Shown one piece after another: positions 38,723 through 47,335 of a DNA stretch of 64,000 nt; the stretch's first letter is position 1, and the number at the start of each line of letters is the position of its first letter. The DNA is taken from the NCBI GenBank assembly GCA_024235715.1, contig JACKLW010000006.1, forward strand, positions 124,001-188,000, read 5' to 3'. The position numbers and the translations under genes are program-made. Origin of the DNA: Accumulibacter sp. Its GTDB lineage: Bacteria; Pseudomonadota; Gammaproteobacteria; Burkholderiales; Rhodocyclaceae. The notes below the pieces were generated by a model that was given only the letters and a program-made list of their open reading frames with translations, ran no database searches and was not told where the DNA came from.

Positions 38723-40147
38723 TCAGCGGCCGTAGCTGTCCTGCAGGCGGACTATGTCGTCTTCGCCGAGGTAGCTGCCGGACTGCACCTCGATCATTTC
38801 GAGGTCGATCTTGCCCGGGTTTTCCAGACGATGGACGACGCCGAGCGGAATGTAGGTCGACTGGTTCTCCGAAAGCAACAGCGTCTCCTCGCCCCGGACG
38901 ATCAGCGCGGTGCCCTTGACGACCACCCAGTGCTCGGCGCGATGATGGTGCTTCTGCAGACTGAGGCTGGCGCCCGGTTTCACGAGGATGCGCTTGACCT
39001 GATAGCGCGGGGCTTGTGCCAGTCCTTCGTAGCTACCCCAGGGGCGGTGCACGATGTGCCGCAACTCTGTTTCACCACGTCCCGTGCGCTTGAGTTCCTC
39101 GACCAGCGCCTTGACTTCCTGCGCCTTCGCCTTGTCGGCCACCAGCACCGCATCGGGCGTGGCGACAACGATCAGATCCCTGATGCCGACGGTGGCCAGC
39201 AGGCGTCCTTCGGAGAGGAGGATCGAGTCACGGGTGTCGATGCTCAGGACGTCGCCGCGCCTCGTGTTGCCGGCACTGTCGGGCTGGCCGACAGCGGCCA
39301 TCGCGTCCCAGGCACCGATGTCGTTCCAGCCGGCGTCCAGCGGGATGACCACGCCGTGGTCGGTCTTTTCCATGACCGCGTAGTCGATCGAGGTCGCCGG
39401 ACTGGCGACGAAAGCGGCGCGATCGAGACGTACGAAGTCGAGGTCGCAGCGGTCGCTGGCGACTGCCGCGGTCACGCACTCGCGGATTCCCGGTGCATGG
39501 CGGTCGAGCGCTTCGAGGTAGCTGTCGGCACGAAAGAGAAACATGCCACTGTTCCAGTAGTAGTCTCCCGAATCGAGGTAGCGCTGCGCAGTCTCGGCGT
39601 CGGGTTTCTCGACGAAGCGATCGAGAGCATAGCCACCTTCCACGGCGTCGCCGCGACGAATGTAGCCGTAGCCGGTCTCGGCACGCTGAGCGATCACGCC
39701 GAAAGTGACCAGGGCGCCCGCGTCGGCGTGTGGAATTGCCGCCCGGACGGCGTTCTGGAAAGCGGCGACATCGCTGATCACGTGATCAGACGGCAACACC
39801 AGGAGCAGCGGGGGCGGCTCCTGCCGAGCGCTTTCGCCGATGGCATGCACCGCCGCAGCGGCGACTGCCGGGGCGGTGTTGCGCGCGGCCGGTTCGAGGA
39901 GAATGTCGGCCTTCAGTCCGATCTCGTGAAATTGCTCGGCGACCAGGAAGCGGTGGTTTTCATTGGCCACGGCGATCGCCACGCCAAGCCCCTCGATGCC
40001 GTCGACGCGACGCACCGTATTCTGCAGCAGCGACAGGTCGTCGGCCAGGCGGAGAAACTGTTTCGGGTAGTGCGTTCGGGACAGCGGCCAGAGGCGGGTG
40101 CCCGAGCCTCCGCAGAGGATTACCGGGCGTATGACTTTGGATTTCAT
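38723..40147 (-). CDS. manC: Bifunctional mannose-1-P guanylyltransferase / mannose-6-P isomerase
   Basis: The 474-residue type II enzyme has an N-terminal nucleotidyltransferase ('[23 protein letters not shown]', 'RFVEKP' near 160) and a C-terminal cupin-type PMI domain ('[11 protein letters not shown]', '[15 protein letters not shown]', '[16 protein letters not shown]'). It makes GDP-mannose from mannose-1-P and can interconvert fructose-6-P and mannose-6-P. It heads manC-rfbB-rfbD, and both sugar precursors serve polysaccharide synthesis. A strong -10 box lies upstream. Confidence 0.95.
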   Translation of the reverse strand: MKSKVIRPVILCGGSGTRLWPLSRTHYPKQFLRLADDLSLLQNTVRRVDGIEGLGVAIAVANENHRFLVAEQFHEIGLKADILLEPAARNTAPAVAAAAVHAIGESARQEPPPLLLVLPSDHVISDVAAFQNAVRAAIPHADAGALVTFGVIAQRAETGYGYIRRGDAVEGGYALDRFVEKPDAETAQRYLDSGDYYWNSGMFLFRADSYLEALDRHAPGIRECVTAAVASDRCDLDFVRLDRAAFVASPATSIDYAVMEKTDHGVVIPLDAGWNDIGAWDAMAAVGQPDSAGNTRRGDVLSIDTRDSILLSEGRLLATVGIRDLIVVATPDAVLVADKAKAQEVKALVEELKRTGRGETELRHIVHRPWGSYEGLAQAPRYQVKRILVKPGASLSLQKHHHRAEHWVVVKGTALIVRGEETLLLSENQSTYIPLGVVHRLENPGKIDLEMIEVQSGSYLGEDDIVRLQDSYGR

Positions 40148-40203
40148 CGGTGGTGGCGTCTCCAGTTGGCGCAGGCGCGCCGCGAGGGGCTTCGGGAGGC
40201 CGC

Positions 40204-40209
40204 ATTATA
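40204..40209 (-). promoter_or_regulatory. -10 box upstream of manC
   Basis: TATAAT on the minus strand, 57 bases before manC. No good -35 at 16-18 bases. It sits back to back with the waaC -10 box in the divergent gap. Confidence 0.5.
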
Positions 40210-40333
40210 GCGCCGTCGGCCATTGTCGGAGCGGGCCGCGACCGGCAGGGCGATGGCGGGCGAGTGGCGGCAGGAAGGAAGCGCCGGCAGTTGCGGGTCG
40301 CCCGCAAGGCGGACGGTGATGCCCGCCATCTCC

Positions 40334-40339
40334 TATAAT
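40334..40339 (+). promoter_or_regulatory. -10 box upstream of waaC
   Basis: Perfect TATAAT, 46 bases before the waaC ATG. The -35 region (GGACGG) is a poor match. Confidence 0.5.
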
Positions 40340-40384
40340 GCGCTCTTCCCGCCTCTCGCCCACCTTTCCGATTCTGGCCCACCG

Positions 40385-41338
40385 ATGCGCATCCTGCTGG
40401 TAAAAACGTCGTCGCTCGGTGACGTAATCCACAATCTGCCGGTGGTCAGCGATCTGCGGCACAGCTTTCCGGCAGCGACGATCGACTGGTGCGTCGAGGA
40501 CAGTTTTGCGGAAATTCCTCGCCTGCACCCGGCCGTCGACCAGGTCATCCCGGTGGCCATCAGGCGCTGGCGCAGAAACCTCGGGCGACTCGCCACCTGG
40601 CGCGAGGCAGGCGATTTCCGGCGACGGATCCGCGCCCGGAGCTACGATGCGGTTCTGGACACGCAGGGCTTGCTGAAAAGCGCGCTGCTCGCCCGACAGG
40701 CACGCGGCAGGCGCTACGGTTACGCAGCCGAGGCTGCACGTGAACCCCTTGCAGCACGCTTCTACGATGCCACCTTCGTCATTCCCCGCAACGTGCATGC
40801 GGTGCAGCGCAACCGCTGGCTGGCCGCCGCCGCTTTCGACTATCCGGTCGACCTGCCGCTCGACTATGGTATCTCGGCGCCGGCGATCGATACCGGCTGG
40901 CTGGCCGCCGACCGTGTGGTCGTCCTCCTGACGGCCACCAGTCGCGACGACAAGCTGTGGGATGAAGCGCACTGGTGTGCGCTCGGCCGGGCGCTTCTCG
41001 AGCGCGGCTTGACGCCCGTCCTGCCGGCGGGCAGCGCGCCGGAGAGGCAGCGCTGCGAGCGTCTGGTCATGGCCATGCCTGGGGCCATCGTGCCGCCGCC
41101 GCTGTCGCTGCCGCAGGTCGCCGCGCTGCTTGCGCGGGCCAGTCTGGTGATTGGCGTCGATACCGGTCTGGCTCACCTGGCAGCGGCCTTGCGGGTACCG
41201 ACCATCGCCCTCTATGTCGCCACCGATCCGTCGCTGACCGGCGTTTACGGCAGTGGCTTCGTGCGCAATCTCGGCGGGGCCGGCGCGCCGCCGTCGCCAG
41301 GCGAGGTGTTGACGGTAGCCGTGCAGGCCTTGCGCTGA
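40385..41338 (+). CDS. waaC: LPS heptosyltransferase I
   Basis: The 317-residue GT-B (GT9) enzyme starts 'MRILLVKTSSLGDVIHNLPVVSDLR' and has 'YDAVLDTQGLLKSALLAR'. The C-terminal 'ASLVIGVDTGLAHLAAALRVPTIALY' is the ADP-heptose-binding loop. It adds the first L,D-heptose to Kdo2-lipid A at the inner face of the inner membrane. ATG 40385 is preferred over an earlier in-frame ATG that lies upstream of the -10 box. The stop shares one base with the waaA start. Confidence 0.94.
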   Translation: MRILLVKTSSLGDVIHNLPVVSDLRHSFPAATIDWCVEDSFAEIPRLHPAVDQVIPVAIRRWRRNLGRLATWREAGDFRRRIRARSYDAVLDTQGLLKSALLARQARGRRYGYAAEAAREPLAARFYDATFVIPRNVHAVQRNRWLAAAAFDYPVDLPLDYGISAPAIDTGWLAADRVVVLLTATSRDDKLWDEAHWCALGRALLERGLTPVLPAGSAPERQRCERLVMAMPGAIVPPPLSLPQVAALLARASLVIGVDTGLAHLAAALRVPTIALYVATDPSLTGVYGSGFVRNLGGAGAPPSPGEVLTVAVQALR

Positions 41339-42621
41339 TGGCCCGCCTGCTCTATTCGCTGCTTTTCTACCTGGCGATGCCGCTGGTCTGGCTGCGGCTG
41401 CTCTGGCGGGCGCGCCGGCAACCAGAGTACTTGCAGCATCTTGGCGAGCGTCACGGTTTCTACACCCGGCGTCAGGCGCCTGGCCATCGGCCGCTGATCT
41501 GGCTGCACGCCGTGTCACTCGGCGAGACGCGCGCGGCGGCACCGCTGATCGACGCGCTGCTGGACGCCCGCCCAGATCACGACCTGTTGCTGACGCATAT
41601 GACGCCGACCGGTCGGGATGCCGGCACGGCGCTGTTCGCGGGGCGTCCCGAACGGCTGCTGCAGGTCTACCTGCCCTACGATCTGCCCGATGCCTGCGGG
41701 CGTTTCCTCGATCACTTTCGGCCGCGGGTCGGGCTGCTGATGGAAACCGAGCTGTGGCCGAACATGATCAGTGCCGCGAGAAAGCGACAGCTGCCGGTCG
41801 CCCTGGTCAACGCCCGCCTCTCGGCGCGCTCCCTGCGGGGTTATGCGCGGCTGGGAAGCCTCATCCGCCCGGCACTGCTGTCGTTGAGCGCGGTCGCCGC
41901 GCAGACCAGCGCCGATGCCGAGCGCCTGCAGCAGATCGGCGCCCGCCAGCCGAGCGTTTGCGGCAACCTCAAGTTTGACGTCACTCCGGCAGCCGACGGC
42001 TTGCAGCTGGGAGCGCAATGGCGGCAAGCCATCGGCCGGCGCCCGGTATGGCTGCTGGCCAGCAGCCGTGCAGGCGAGGAGGCCCTGTTTCTTGACGCCT
42101 GCGCGGCGATGGACGTGCCCGACCTGCTGCTGCTGCTGGTCCCCCGCCACCCACAGCGCTTTGCCGAGGTTGCGGCGCTGATTGCCGACCGCGGCCTGGC
42201 CTTCTGCCGAAGAAGCGCGACGACGCTGCCGAGCCCCGGGATCAAGGTCTGGCTGGGTGACAGCATGGGTGAAATGATCGCCTATTATGCGCTGGCCGAT
42301 CTGGCGCTGATTGGCGGTACGCTACTGCCCTTCGGTGGTCAGAACCTGATCGAGGCGGCGTCCTGTGGCTGTCCGCTGCTGTTGGGTCCGCACAGCTTCA
42401 ACTTTGCACAGGCCAGCGACGATGCCGTCGCCTGCGGCGCCGCGCGACGCGTGGCCGACGCTCGCCAGGCGGCGCAGGTGGCGGGTGAACTTCTCGTGCA
42501 GCCAGCGCAGTTACGGGCGATGCACTCCGCGGCGTTGGCGTTCAGTCAGGCACACCGCGGCGCCACGGCGCGTACCGTGGCGCTTATCGAGCGGATCATG
42601 GGGCCTCGAAAAGACTGTTGA
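41338..42621 (+). CDS. waaA: 3-deoxy-D-manno-octulosonic acid (Kdo) transferase
   Basis: The 427-residue protein has an N-terminal membrane anchor ('LLYSLLFYLAMPLVWLRLLW') and the GT30 domain with 'WLHAVSLGETRAAAPLI' (catalytic Glu), 'METELWPN' and the C-terminal 'GGTLLPFGGQNLIEAASCGCPLLLGP'. It transfers Kdo from CMP-Kdo to lipid IVA. It is coupled to waaC (TGATG). Its 3' end overlaps the convergent TolC gene by 26 bases. Confidence 0.95.
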   Translation: MARLLYSLLFYLAMPLVWLRLLWRARRQPEYLQHLGERHGFYTRRQAPGHRPLIWLHAVSLGETRAAAPLIDALLDARPDHDLLLTHMTPTGRDAGTALFAGRPERLLQVYLPYDLPDACGRFLDHFRPRVGLLMETELWPNMISAARKRQLPVALVNARLSARSLRGYARLGSLIRPALLSLSAVAAQTSADAERLQQIGARQPSVCGNLKFDVTPAADGLQLGAQWRQAIGRRPVWLLASSRAGEEALFLDACAAMDVPDLLLLLVPRHPQRFAEVAALIADRGLAFCRRSATTLPSPGIKVWLGDSMGEMIAYYALADLALIGGTLLPFGGQNLIEAASCGCPLLLGPHSFNFAQASDDAVACGAARRVADARQAAQVAGELLVQPAQLRAMHSAALAFSQAHRGATARTVALIERIMGPRKDC

Positions 42622-43939
42622 TCTGCTCGAGGTCGGCCTCGCTGAGCGAGCCAACGGCTGCCTTCAGCTTGAGTTGGGAAAGCAGGGTGTCGAAACGCGC
42701 TTTCGCCAGGTCGCGGCGGGTGACATAGACCTGGTTTTCGGCATTGAGAACGTCGATATTGATGCGCACGCCGACCTGGTAGCCGAGCCGGTTGGATTCC
42801 AGCGAACTGAGACCCGACACGAGAGCCGCTTCCAGCGCTTTTACGCCGGCCAGACCATTGACCACCCCCAGATACGACTGGCGCGCGTTGAGCGTCGAAC
42901 TGCGCCTGGCGTTGTCGAGCGCGGCCTGTTCGGCATCGTGCCTGGCGACTGCTTCGCGGGTCTTCGAGTTGACGGCACCGCCCTGAAAGATCGGGATATT
43001 GAGCTGCAGGCCGATCTGGTTGGTCCTGTTGTCTATCGAACCGACGCCAAACTGGCCGGGTCCATTGTTCTGGTTGACGCCGGCGACCATGTCCAGCGTC
43101 GGGTAATGGCCGGCCCTGTTGATTTCGACCGCCTTGGCCGCCGCCTCGGCGGCTGCCTGCTGGCCCTGGACGAGAAAGCTGTCGCGTTCCGCCGCCGTGA
43201 CCCACTGTTCCATGTCCGCGGGTTGCGGCGGCTGCATTACCGCTTTGGGTTTGAGGCGATTCAGCTCGCCGGGATCCTTGCCGATCAGCACGCTCAGCGC
43301 GTAACGCTTGACGGCCAGGTCGCTTTCCGCCGCCACCTCCTGTGCGGTCGCCAGATCGAAGCGGGATTGCGACTCGTAGGTGTCGGTGACCGTGGCGATG
43401 CCGACCTCGAAGTTCTTCCTGGCCTGCGCGAGTTGCTGCGCGATTGCCGTTTTGTTGGCCTGTACGGCGCGCAGATTCTCGACCGCGAAGAGCACGTCGA
43501 AGTAGGCCTGTGCGACGCGCAGGATCAGGTCCTGCCCGGCCTGGGCAAAGTTTGCCTCGCTCTGCATCACCAGCAGTTTCGACTGGTCGTACTGGACAAG
43601 ATTCTGCCAGCGAAACAGCGGTTGCGTCAGGTTTACGCCGTAGCTATTGGAGTTGTACCGGTTGCTGTACGAATCGCGGGCACTTGCGACCCTGACCCTG
43701 TAGTCGGTGTCGTTCCAGAAAGAGTTGCCCGTTGCGGTGATGGTCGGCAGCAGGCCTGCCAGGGCCTGCGGCTGCTTCTCGCGTCCGGCGGCGGCCGTGG
43801 CGCGAGCTGCTGCGTACTGGGCATCGTAGGCCAGCGCATCGCGATAGACCTGCAACAGATCGGCGGCAAAGGCAGGCGCTGCAGAGAAAAGCGCCGCCAA
43901 CAGGAGGGCGAGCTTTCCGGCACGGGGTTTCACAGGCAT
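42596..43939 (-). CDS. tolC: TolC-family outer-membrane channel protein
   Basis: The 447-residue protein has a signal peptide (cleavage near 'APAFA-ADLLQVYRDAL'), then the TolC opening 'VYRDALAYDAQYAAARA'. Two repeated OEP helices follow, with 'YGVNLTQPLFRWQNLVQ' and 'IGLQLNIPIFQGGAVNSKTREA', and a C-terminus 'LEQINSLFEAP'. It forms the trimeric exit duct for type I secretion and tripartite efflux. It is 15 bases after the rhodanese gene, within rpsT-side minus-strand genes pcm-rhodanese-tolC. It is a true TolC rather than a NodT lipoprotein, because no lipobox is present. Confidence 0.92.
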   Translation of the reverse strand: MPVKPRAGKLALLLAALFSAAPAFAADLLQVYRDALAYDAQYAAARATAAAGREKQPQALAGLLPTITATGNSFWNDTDYRVRVASARDSYSNRYNSNSYGVNLTQPLFRWQNLVQYDQSKLLVMQSEANFAQAGQDLILRVAQAYFDVLFAVENLRAVQANKTAIAQQLAQARKNFEVGIATVTDTYESQSRFDLATAQEVAAESDLAVKRYALSVLIGKDPGELNRLKPKAVMQPPQPADMEQWVTAAERDSFLVQGQQAAAEAAAKAVEINRAGHYPTLDMVAGVNQNNGPGQFGVGSIDNRTNQIGLQLNIPIFQGGAVNSKTREAVARHDAEQAALDNARRSSTLNARQSYLGVVNGLAGVKALEAALVSGLSSLESNRLGYQVGVRINIDVLNAENQVYVTRRDLAKARFDTLLSQLKLKAAVGSLSEADLEQINSLFEAP

Positions 43940-43954
43940 GACGGTACCTTCCTT

Positions 43955-44308
43955 TCAATATTTGCACATCGCCGGATCAACGTCATTTGCCCAGGCGTCG
44001 ACGCCACCGACGAGATTGTAGATTGAACTGAAGCCCTGGTGTTCGAGGAAATTTCCGACCTGCCGGCTGCGCACGCCATGATGGCAGATCACCACAACGT
44101 CGGCATCGGCGTCAAGCTCGGTGAGCCGCGCCGGGACTGCCTGCATCGGCATCAGCAGCGAACCGGTGAGGTGGCAGAGCTCGTATTCCCAAGGCTCGCG
44201 GACGTCGAGCAGCAGTGGCTTCCTGCGTGCTTCGCCAGCGCGGCCGTCCGGCATGGGGTCACTGGCGGTCAGCCAGGCGGCCAACTGGCGCGTCGAGAGT
44301 TGCTGCAT
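43955..44308 (-). CDS. Rhodanese-like sulfurtransferase domain protein
   Basis: The 117-residue single rhodanese domain has 'LLLDVREPWEYELCHLTGSLLMPM' and the active-site loop 'VICHHGVRSRQVGNFL'. The catalytic Cys is present (C-H-H-G-V-R). It may move sulfane sulfur, as in GlpE-like proteins. It lies between pcm (15 bases) and tolC (15 bases) and is probably co-transcribed with both; that order is common in betaproteobacteria. Confidence 0.9.
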   Translation of the reverse strand: MQQLSTRQLAAWLTASDPMPDGRAGEARRKPLLLDVREPWEYELCHLTGSLLMPMQAVPARLTELDADADVVVICHHGVRSRQVGNFLEHQGFSSIYNLVGGVDAWANDVDPAMCKY

Positions 44309-44323
44309 GTGGTCCAGCGGGTG

Positions 44324-44992
44324 TCAGAAGACGAAGCGCTGCCGCTGTTTGGCCGTACTGAGCGGCGCGACCACGGTCTCGAAGAGGTTGATGGTGTTGA
44401 AGGCCTGGTCGCTGGTACGCGTCGTCAGGCGTGCCTGCATCGCCGGCGCTTCGCCGATGAACGCCGCCAGGCGGCCGCCGATCTTCAATTGCTGCAGAAA
44501 GGCCTCGGGCAACTCGGGCAGTGAGCCGGAAATGACTATCACGTCATAGGGGCCGTGAGCGGGCCACCCCCCGGACGCATCGCCGGTTTCGACGCTGACA
44601 TTGGCAACGCCGGCCTGCTGCAGGTTGCGCCGGGCGTTTTCGGCCAGGACGGGGTCGATCTCGACGCTGTAGACGTACTCGGCCTTCGATGCCAGAAGCG
44701 CTGCCATGTAGCCGCTACCGGCACCGACTTCGAGCACGATGTCGGTGTTCCTGACCGCTACCTCCTGGAGAATGCGGGCCTCGATCCGGGGCTGAAGCAT
44801 CGTCTGACCATTGCCGATCGGCAGCTCGATGTCGGCAAAGGCCAATGGCTGGTGAGCGGCCGAGACAAAGCATTCGCGCTTTACCGCAGCGAGGAGATCG
44901 AGCACCTCGGGATCAAGAACCTCCCAGGTGCGGATCTGCTGCTCGATCATGTTGAAGCGAGCCTGTTCCATGTCCATCTTCACCACCGTCAT
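44324..44992 (-). CDS. pcm: Protein-L-isoaspartate O-methyltransferase family protein
   Basis: The protein has about 222 residues with 'QARFNMIEQQIRTWEVLDPEVLDLL', the SAM-binding 'VLEVGAGSGYMAALLAS' (motif I) and 'YVYSVEID'. The post-I and C-terminal parts of PIMT are seen. It would methylate isoaspartyl residues so that they can be repaired, but the group next to tolC is rather divergent and some members may have lost activity. Starts at 44992, 44977 (MDMEQ) and 44971 all have some support; 44992 has GGGGA five bases upstream. Confidence 0.88.
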   Translation of the reverse strand: MTVVKMDMEQARFNMIEQQIRTWEVLDPEVLDLLAAVKRECFVSAAHQPLAFADIELPIGNGQTMLQPRIEARILQEVAVRNTDIVLEVGAGSGYMAALLASKAEYVYSVEIDPVLAENARRNLQQAGVANVSVETGDASGGWPAHGPYDVIVISGSLPELPEAFLQQLKIGGRLAAFIGEAPAMQARLTTRTSDQAFNTINLFETVVAPLSTAKQRQRFVF

Positions 44993-45013
44993 AGCATTCC
45001 CCATAGCAATAAC

Positions 45014-45035
45014 AATATTAGCACCATCTAATATT
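45014..45035. promoter_or_regulatory. 8-6-8 palindrome in the pcm leader
   Basis: AATATTAG, six bases, CTAATATT. The arms match perfectly in an otherwise GC-rich neighbourhood. It lies between the pcm -10 box and its start codon, at about +8 to +30. Such a site is a good candidate operator for a dimeric repressor of the pcm-rhodanese-tolC operon. Confidence 0.55.
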
Positions 45036-45049
45036 ACATCTTCAGCGAG

Positions 45050-45055
45050 ATTATA
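45050..45055 (-). promoter_or_regulatory. -10 box of the pcm operon
   Basis: TATAAT on the minus strand, 58 bases before the chosen pcm ATG. The -35 hexamer is weak. Confidence 0.55.
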
Positions 45056-45181
45056 CCCTCGTATCTGTGCCGGGTCGCTGCGTCCAGGGCCGGCGCGCGG
45101 GCCTGTCGGTTCCTCTCCCAGGCTGGAGAAGCGCCCGTGACCGGCGCTCGGCGGGCCGGCGGCTGCCAACTATCCGAAGCG

Positions 45182-45206
45182 AAAAAAACGGCGCTCTATG
45201 GCGCCG
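45182..45206 (-). terminator. Intrinsic terminator of rpsT
   Basis: On the minus strand CGGCGC, six bases, GCGCCG, then seven T residues. It is 42 bases after the rpsT stop and well formed. It separates rpsT from the pcm promoter. Confidence 0.88.
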
Positions 45207-45247
45207 CTTTGGCTGTGCTGCAAATGCTTGACCAACAAGCCGGCAAG

Positions 45248-45514
45248 TCAGGCAGCAAGGCCCTTGATCTGGGCCGAAAGGCGGCTCTTCTGGCGAGCGG
45301 CCTTGTTCTTGTGAATGATATTCTTGTCGGCGATGCGGTCGATCACCGCTACCGACTCCTGGAAAATGCTCCGGGCCGCAGTCTTGTCGCCAGCCATGAT
45401 CGCCTTCTGAACGCGCTTCACGGCGGTCCGCAGCGTCGAGCGCAGGCCGGCATTGTGGGTGCGTTGCTTGACGGCTTGGCGGGCCCGCTTGCGAGCTTGT
45501 GCGCTATTGGCCAT
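45248..45514 (-). CDS. rpsT: 30S ribosomal protein S20
   Basis: The 88-residue, very basic protein starts '[18 protein letters not shown]' and has '[12 protein letters not shown]' and '[30 protein letters not shown]'. It matches bS20 over its full length. It binds 16S rRNA early in 30S assembly. It forms a single-gene unit with its own promoter (45563-45591) and terminator. Confidence 0.98.
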   Translation of the reverse strand: MANSAQARKRARQAVKQRTHNAGLRSTLRTAVKRVQKAIMAGDKTAARSIFQESVAVIDRIADKNIIHKNKAARQKSRLSAQIKGLAA

Positions 45515-45562
45515 GAATGTTTGTCCCTATGTAAAGGCTGATGAAGAGCTGGAAAGCCGAAG

Positions 45563-45591
45563 ATTGTACAGGGCCGGGCAGGGTGACGCAA
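45563..45591 (-). promoter_or_regulatory. rpsT promoter
   Basis: On the minus strand TTGCGT (45586-45591), a 17-base spacer and TACAAT (45563-45568). It lies 49 bases before the rpsT start. Confidence 0.65.
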
Positions 45592-45646
45592 GCAGCCGGC
45601 GCGCGAATGTGAATATCGTGGTAGAAAACGCACACTCGCACAAGGG

Positions 45647-45673
45647 AAAAAAAACGGGCGCCTGGCGCCCGTT
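45647..45673 (-). terminator. Intrinsic terminator of porin gene 1
   Basis: A 9-bp perfect stem (AACGGGCGC / GCGCCCGTT) with a 3-base loop. On the minus strand it runs into T8-10. It lies about 20 bases after the porin stop. The same hairpin sequence with a different loop follows porin 2. Confidence 0.9.
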
Positions 45674-45694
45674 CCTTTTGCGACCCGAGAGAGC

Positions 45695-46846
45695 CTAGAA
45701 AACGTGCGTTATACCCGCACCAACGGCGTAGTTGCTCTCGCCGACGGCACCGATACCAGTTTCAGGACTGGCCCAGCTGGCAGGAGTGGTGATCGGCGCC
45801 AGCTGCGTTTGCATGGGCAGCGAGTACTTGTCGTTGCTGAAGTAGCTGTAGGCTGCGTACAACGTGGTCCGCTTTGACAGCGGGTAGGAATACATGGTGC
45901 CCGCGCCCCAGCTTGAGCCATCCTTCATCGTGGTGTTATCCAAGGACAGGCTGCCGTAGCTCAGGGCGAGCGTGCCCGGACCGACCGGTGCATTAACGCC
46001 CAGCGTCCAGAGATCGCTACCCTTAAACGTTTGCGTCGCTGTGGTGGTCTGACTGTAAAGCTCCTGATAGCTTGCGAACATTTTGACGACCTTGAAGTCG
46101 TAGCTGCCGCCAAGATACCACTCGTTGATATCCTTGCCAGTACGAACGGTGGCCGTTGTAATAGGAGGCGTAACAATGACGTTTTGACGGCCCTGGTAGA
46201 CCAGATCGAGATTGATCGGACCATTGGCGTAGTTGGCGCCAATGCCATACTTGCCGCCGTCTGACGTGCTCGCATTGACACCTGCCTCGCCGAAGCCGTA
46301 GATCGCGCTGACCGTGAGTCCGGAGTAGTTGTTGCTGGTGTAGGTGATGGAATTATCGTAACGAGCAGGGCTGTTCGGGGTGATCGACATACCGGACAGG
46401 ACGCTGAGGTTTGTCTGGATGGCCAGATCCGTCGCGTCGAGCGCGGAGTTGCGTGCAGAGGCATTGAAGCCCGGGGCGTACTGGCGACCGAGGGCGATGG
46501 TGCCAAGTTTGTCGCTGGAGAGACCGACGAATTGCTGGCGGGCATTGAGGCCGCCAGTGCCGATACCCTGGTTGGTGTCGATGTCCAAGCCGTACTCAAG
46601 CGTGAACACGGCTTTCAGGCCATTGCCCAAAGCTTCTGATCCCTTGAAACCGATCCGGTTTCCGGCATTGATGCCGGAAGAAAGGCCGCTGAAGGTGTTG
46701 GTGCCGCCGCCCTGCGCCTTGCTGGCGTTGCCCGACGAGTAGAGGTAGCCGGCATCGACGATGCCGTACATGGTGACGTTGGTCTGGGCGAGGGCGGCAC
46801 CCGAAGCCAGGCCCGCAATCGCCAGTGCGATGAGTTTCTTTTGCAT
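45695..46846 (-). CDS. Gram-negative porin (general diffusion, trimeric), copy 1
   Basis: The 383-residue protein has a signal peptide 'MQKKLIALAIAGLASGAALAQ', then 'TNVTMYGIVDAGYLYSSG', the betaproteobacterial Porin_4/OmpC-type start. Alternating amphipathic strands follow ('GLKAVFTLEYGLDID', 'QQFVGLSSDKLGTIALGRQYAPG'), with the terminal Phe of 'AVGAGITHVF' that the BAM complex recognises. It forms a 16-strand pore in the outer membrane. It is paralogous to copy 2, sharing the first ~25 residues almost exactly. An AGGAG ribosome site precedes it. Confidence 0.94.
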   Translation of the reverse strand: MQKKLIALAIAGLASGAALAQTNVTMYGIVDAGYLYSSGNASKAQGGGTNTFSGLSSGINAGNRIGFKGSEALGNGLKAVFTLEYGLDIDTNQGIGTGGLNARQQFVGLSSDKLGTIALGRQYAPGFNASARNSALDATDLAIQTNLSVLSGMSITPNSPARYDNSITYTSNNYSGLTVSAIYGFGEAGVNASTSDGGKYGIGANYANGPINLDLVYQGRQNVIVTPPITTATVRTGKDINEWYLGGSYDFKVVKMFASYQELYSQTTTATQTFKGSDLWTLGVNAPVGPGTLALSYGSLSLDNTTMKDGSSWGAGTMYSYPLSKRTTLYAAYSYFSNDKYSLPMQTQLAPITTPASWASPETGIGAVGESNYAVGAGITHVF

Positions 46847-46940
46847 GATGAATCTCCTGAAGGTTCTGAAACGCCAAGATGAAAACCTGCTCCGTCAAAT
46901 CGATTCCCTAACGACGGAATCCCTTGAGGCATTGGTAACG

Positions 46941-46969
46941 ATGTTGGCAGAGCAGCCGGGCACGAGCAA
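46941..46969 (-). promoter_or_regulatory. Candidate promoter of porin 1
   Basis: Minus strand: TTGCTC (46964-46969), 17 bases, CAACAT (46941-46946). The -10 is poor alone, but porin 2 has TTGCCC-17-CACAAT at nearly the same distance from its start, which raises the chance that both are real. Confidence 0.45.
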
Positions 46970-47005
46970 GTGCGACGACAGTCCTTTCATCACGCGAGCA
47001 AAAGC

Positions 47006-47023
47006 TGTTGCATTTTTGTCACA
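47006..47023. promoter_or_regulatory. 18-bp motif upstream of porin 1
   Basis: The plus strand reads TGTTGCATTTTTGTCACA. A copy matching at 14 of 18 positions lies upstream of porin 2 (48707-48724). Both are 36-37 bases from the candidate -35 box. It is a likely activator or repressor site. Confidence 0.5.
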
Positions 47024-47282
47024 CTTACGACGCCGCAGCCCGGGTTTTGTGCCCGATTTTGGTGCGTTGCGCTGGTCGGCGTGTCGCTTCCTTGTCAGTG
47101 CAGCGGTCGTAGCCAACGGCTTCGCCGCGAGGTGCCTGGCAGGGAAGGTGCCGTCTCAGGCAAGACGCCGCGTTCCGGTGCGGCGGCGTGATCACGGCCC
47201 TGCGCGCCGCCGGGCAAACGCGTGACGATCGTTTCGCGACAGCGCCGGGCAGTGCCTTCTCGTGCCCTGAGAAAAAGACGAC

Positions 47283-47309
47283 AAAAAAACGGGCGCCGAA
47301 GCGCCCGTT
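47283..47309 (-). terminator. Intrinsic terminator of porin gene 2
   Basis: The same 9-bp stem as behind porin 1 (AACGGGCGC / GCGCCCGTT), here with a CGAA loop. On the minus strand it ends in seven T residues. It is 27 bases after the stop. Confidence 0.9.
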
Positions 47310-47335
47310 TCCGGAGCTGACTGACTCAGGCCAGC

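Larger units (their letters stand above)
46847..47335. other. 489-base gap between the porin genes
   Basis: No credible coding frame was found. The left part (46847-47030) is the upstream control region of porin 1, with a candidate promoter and an 18-bp motif listed separately. The middle (about 47040-47270) shows nothing recognisable. The right end holds the porin 2 terminator. Short open frames on both strands lack ribosome sites and do not look like protein. Confidence 0.5.

Noticed and set aside
47006..47023. CRP/FNR-type half site (TGTGA) upstream of porin 1
   Set aside because: Only the TGTGA half matches; the second half is not TCACA. The comparison with porin 2 points to another dyad instead.
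46848..47225. Plus-strand 120-150 codon frame between the porin genes
   Set aside because: Its start is antisense to the porin ribosome site, there is no SD, and composition is not protein-like after about residue 50.
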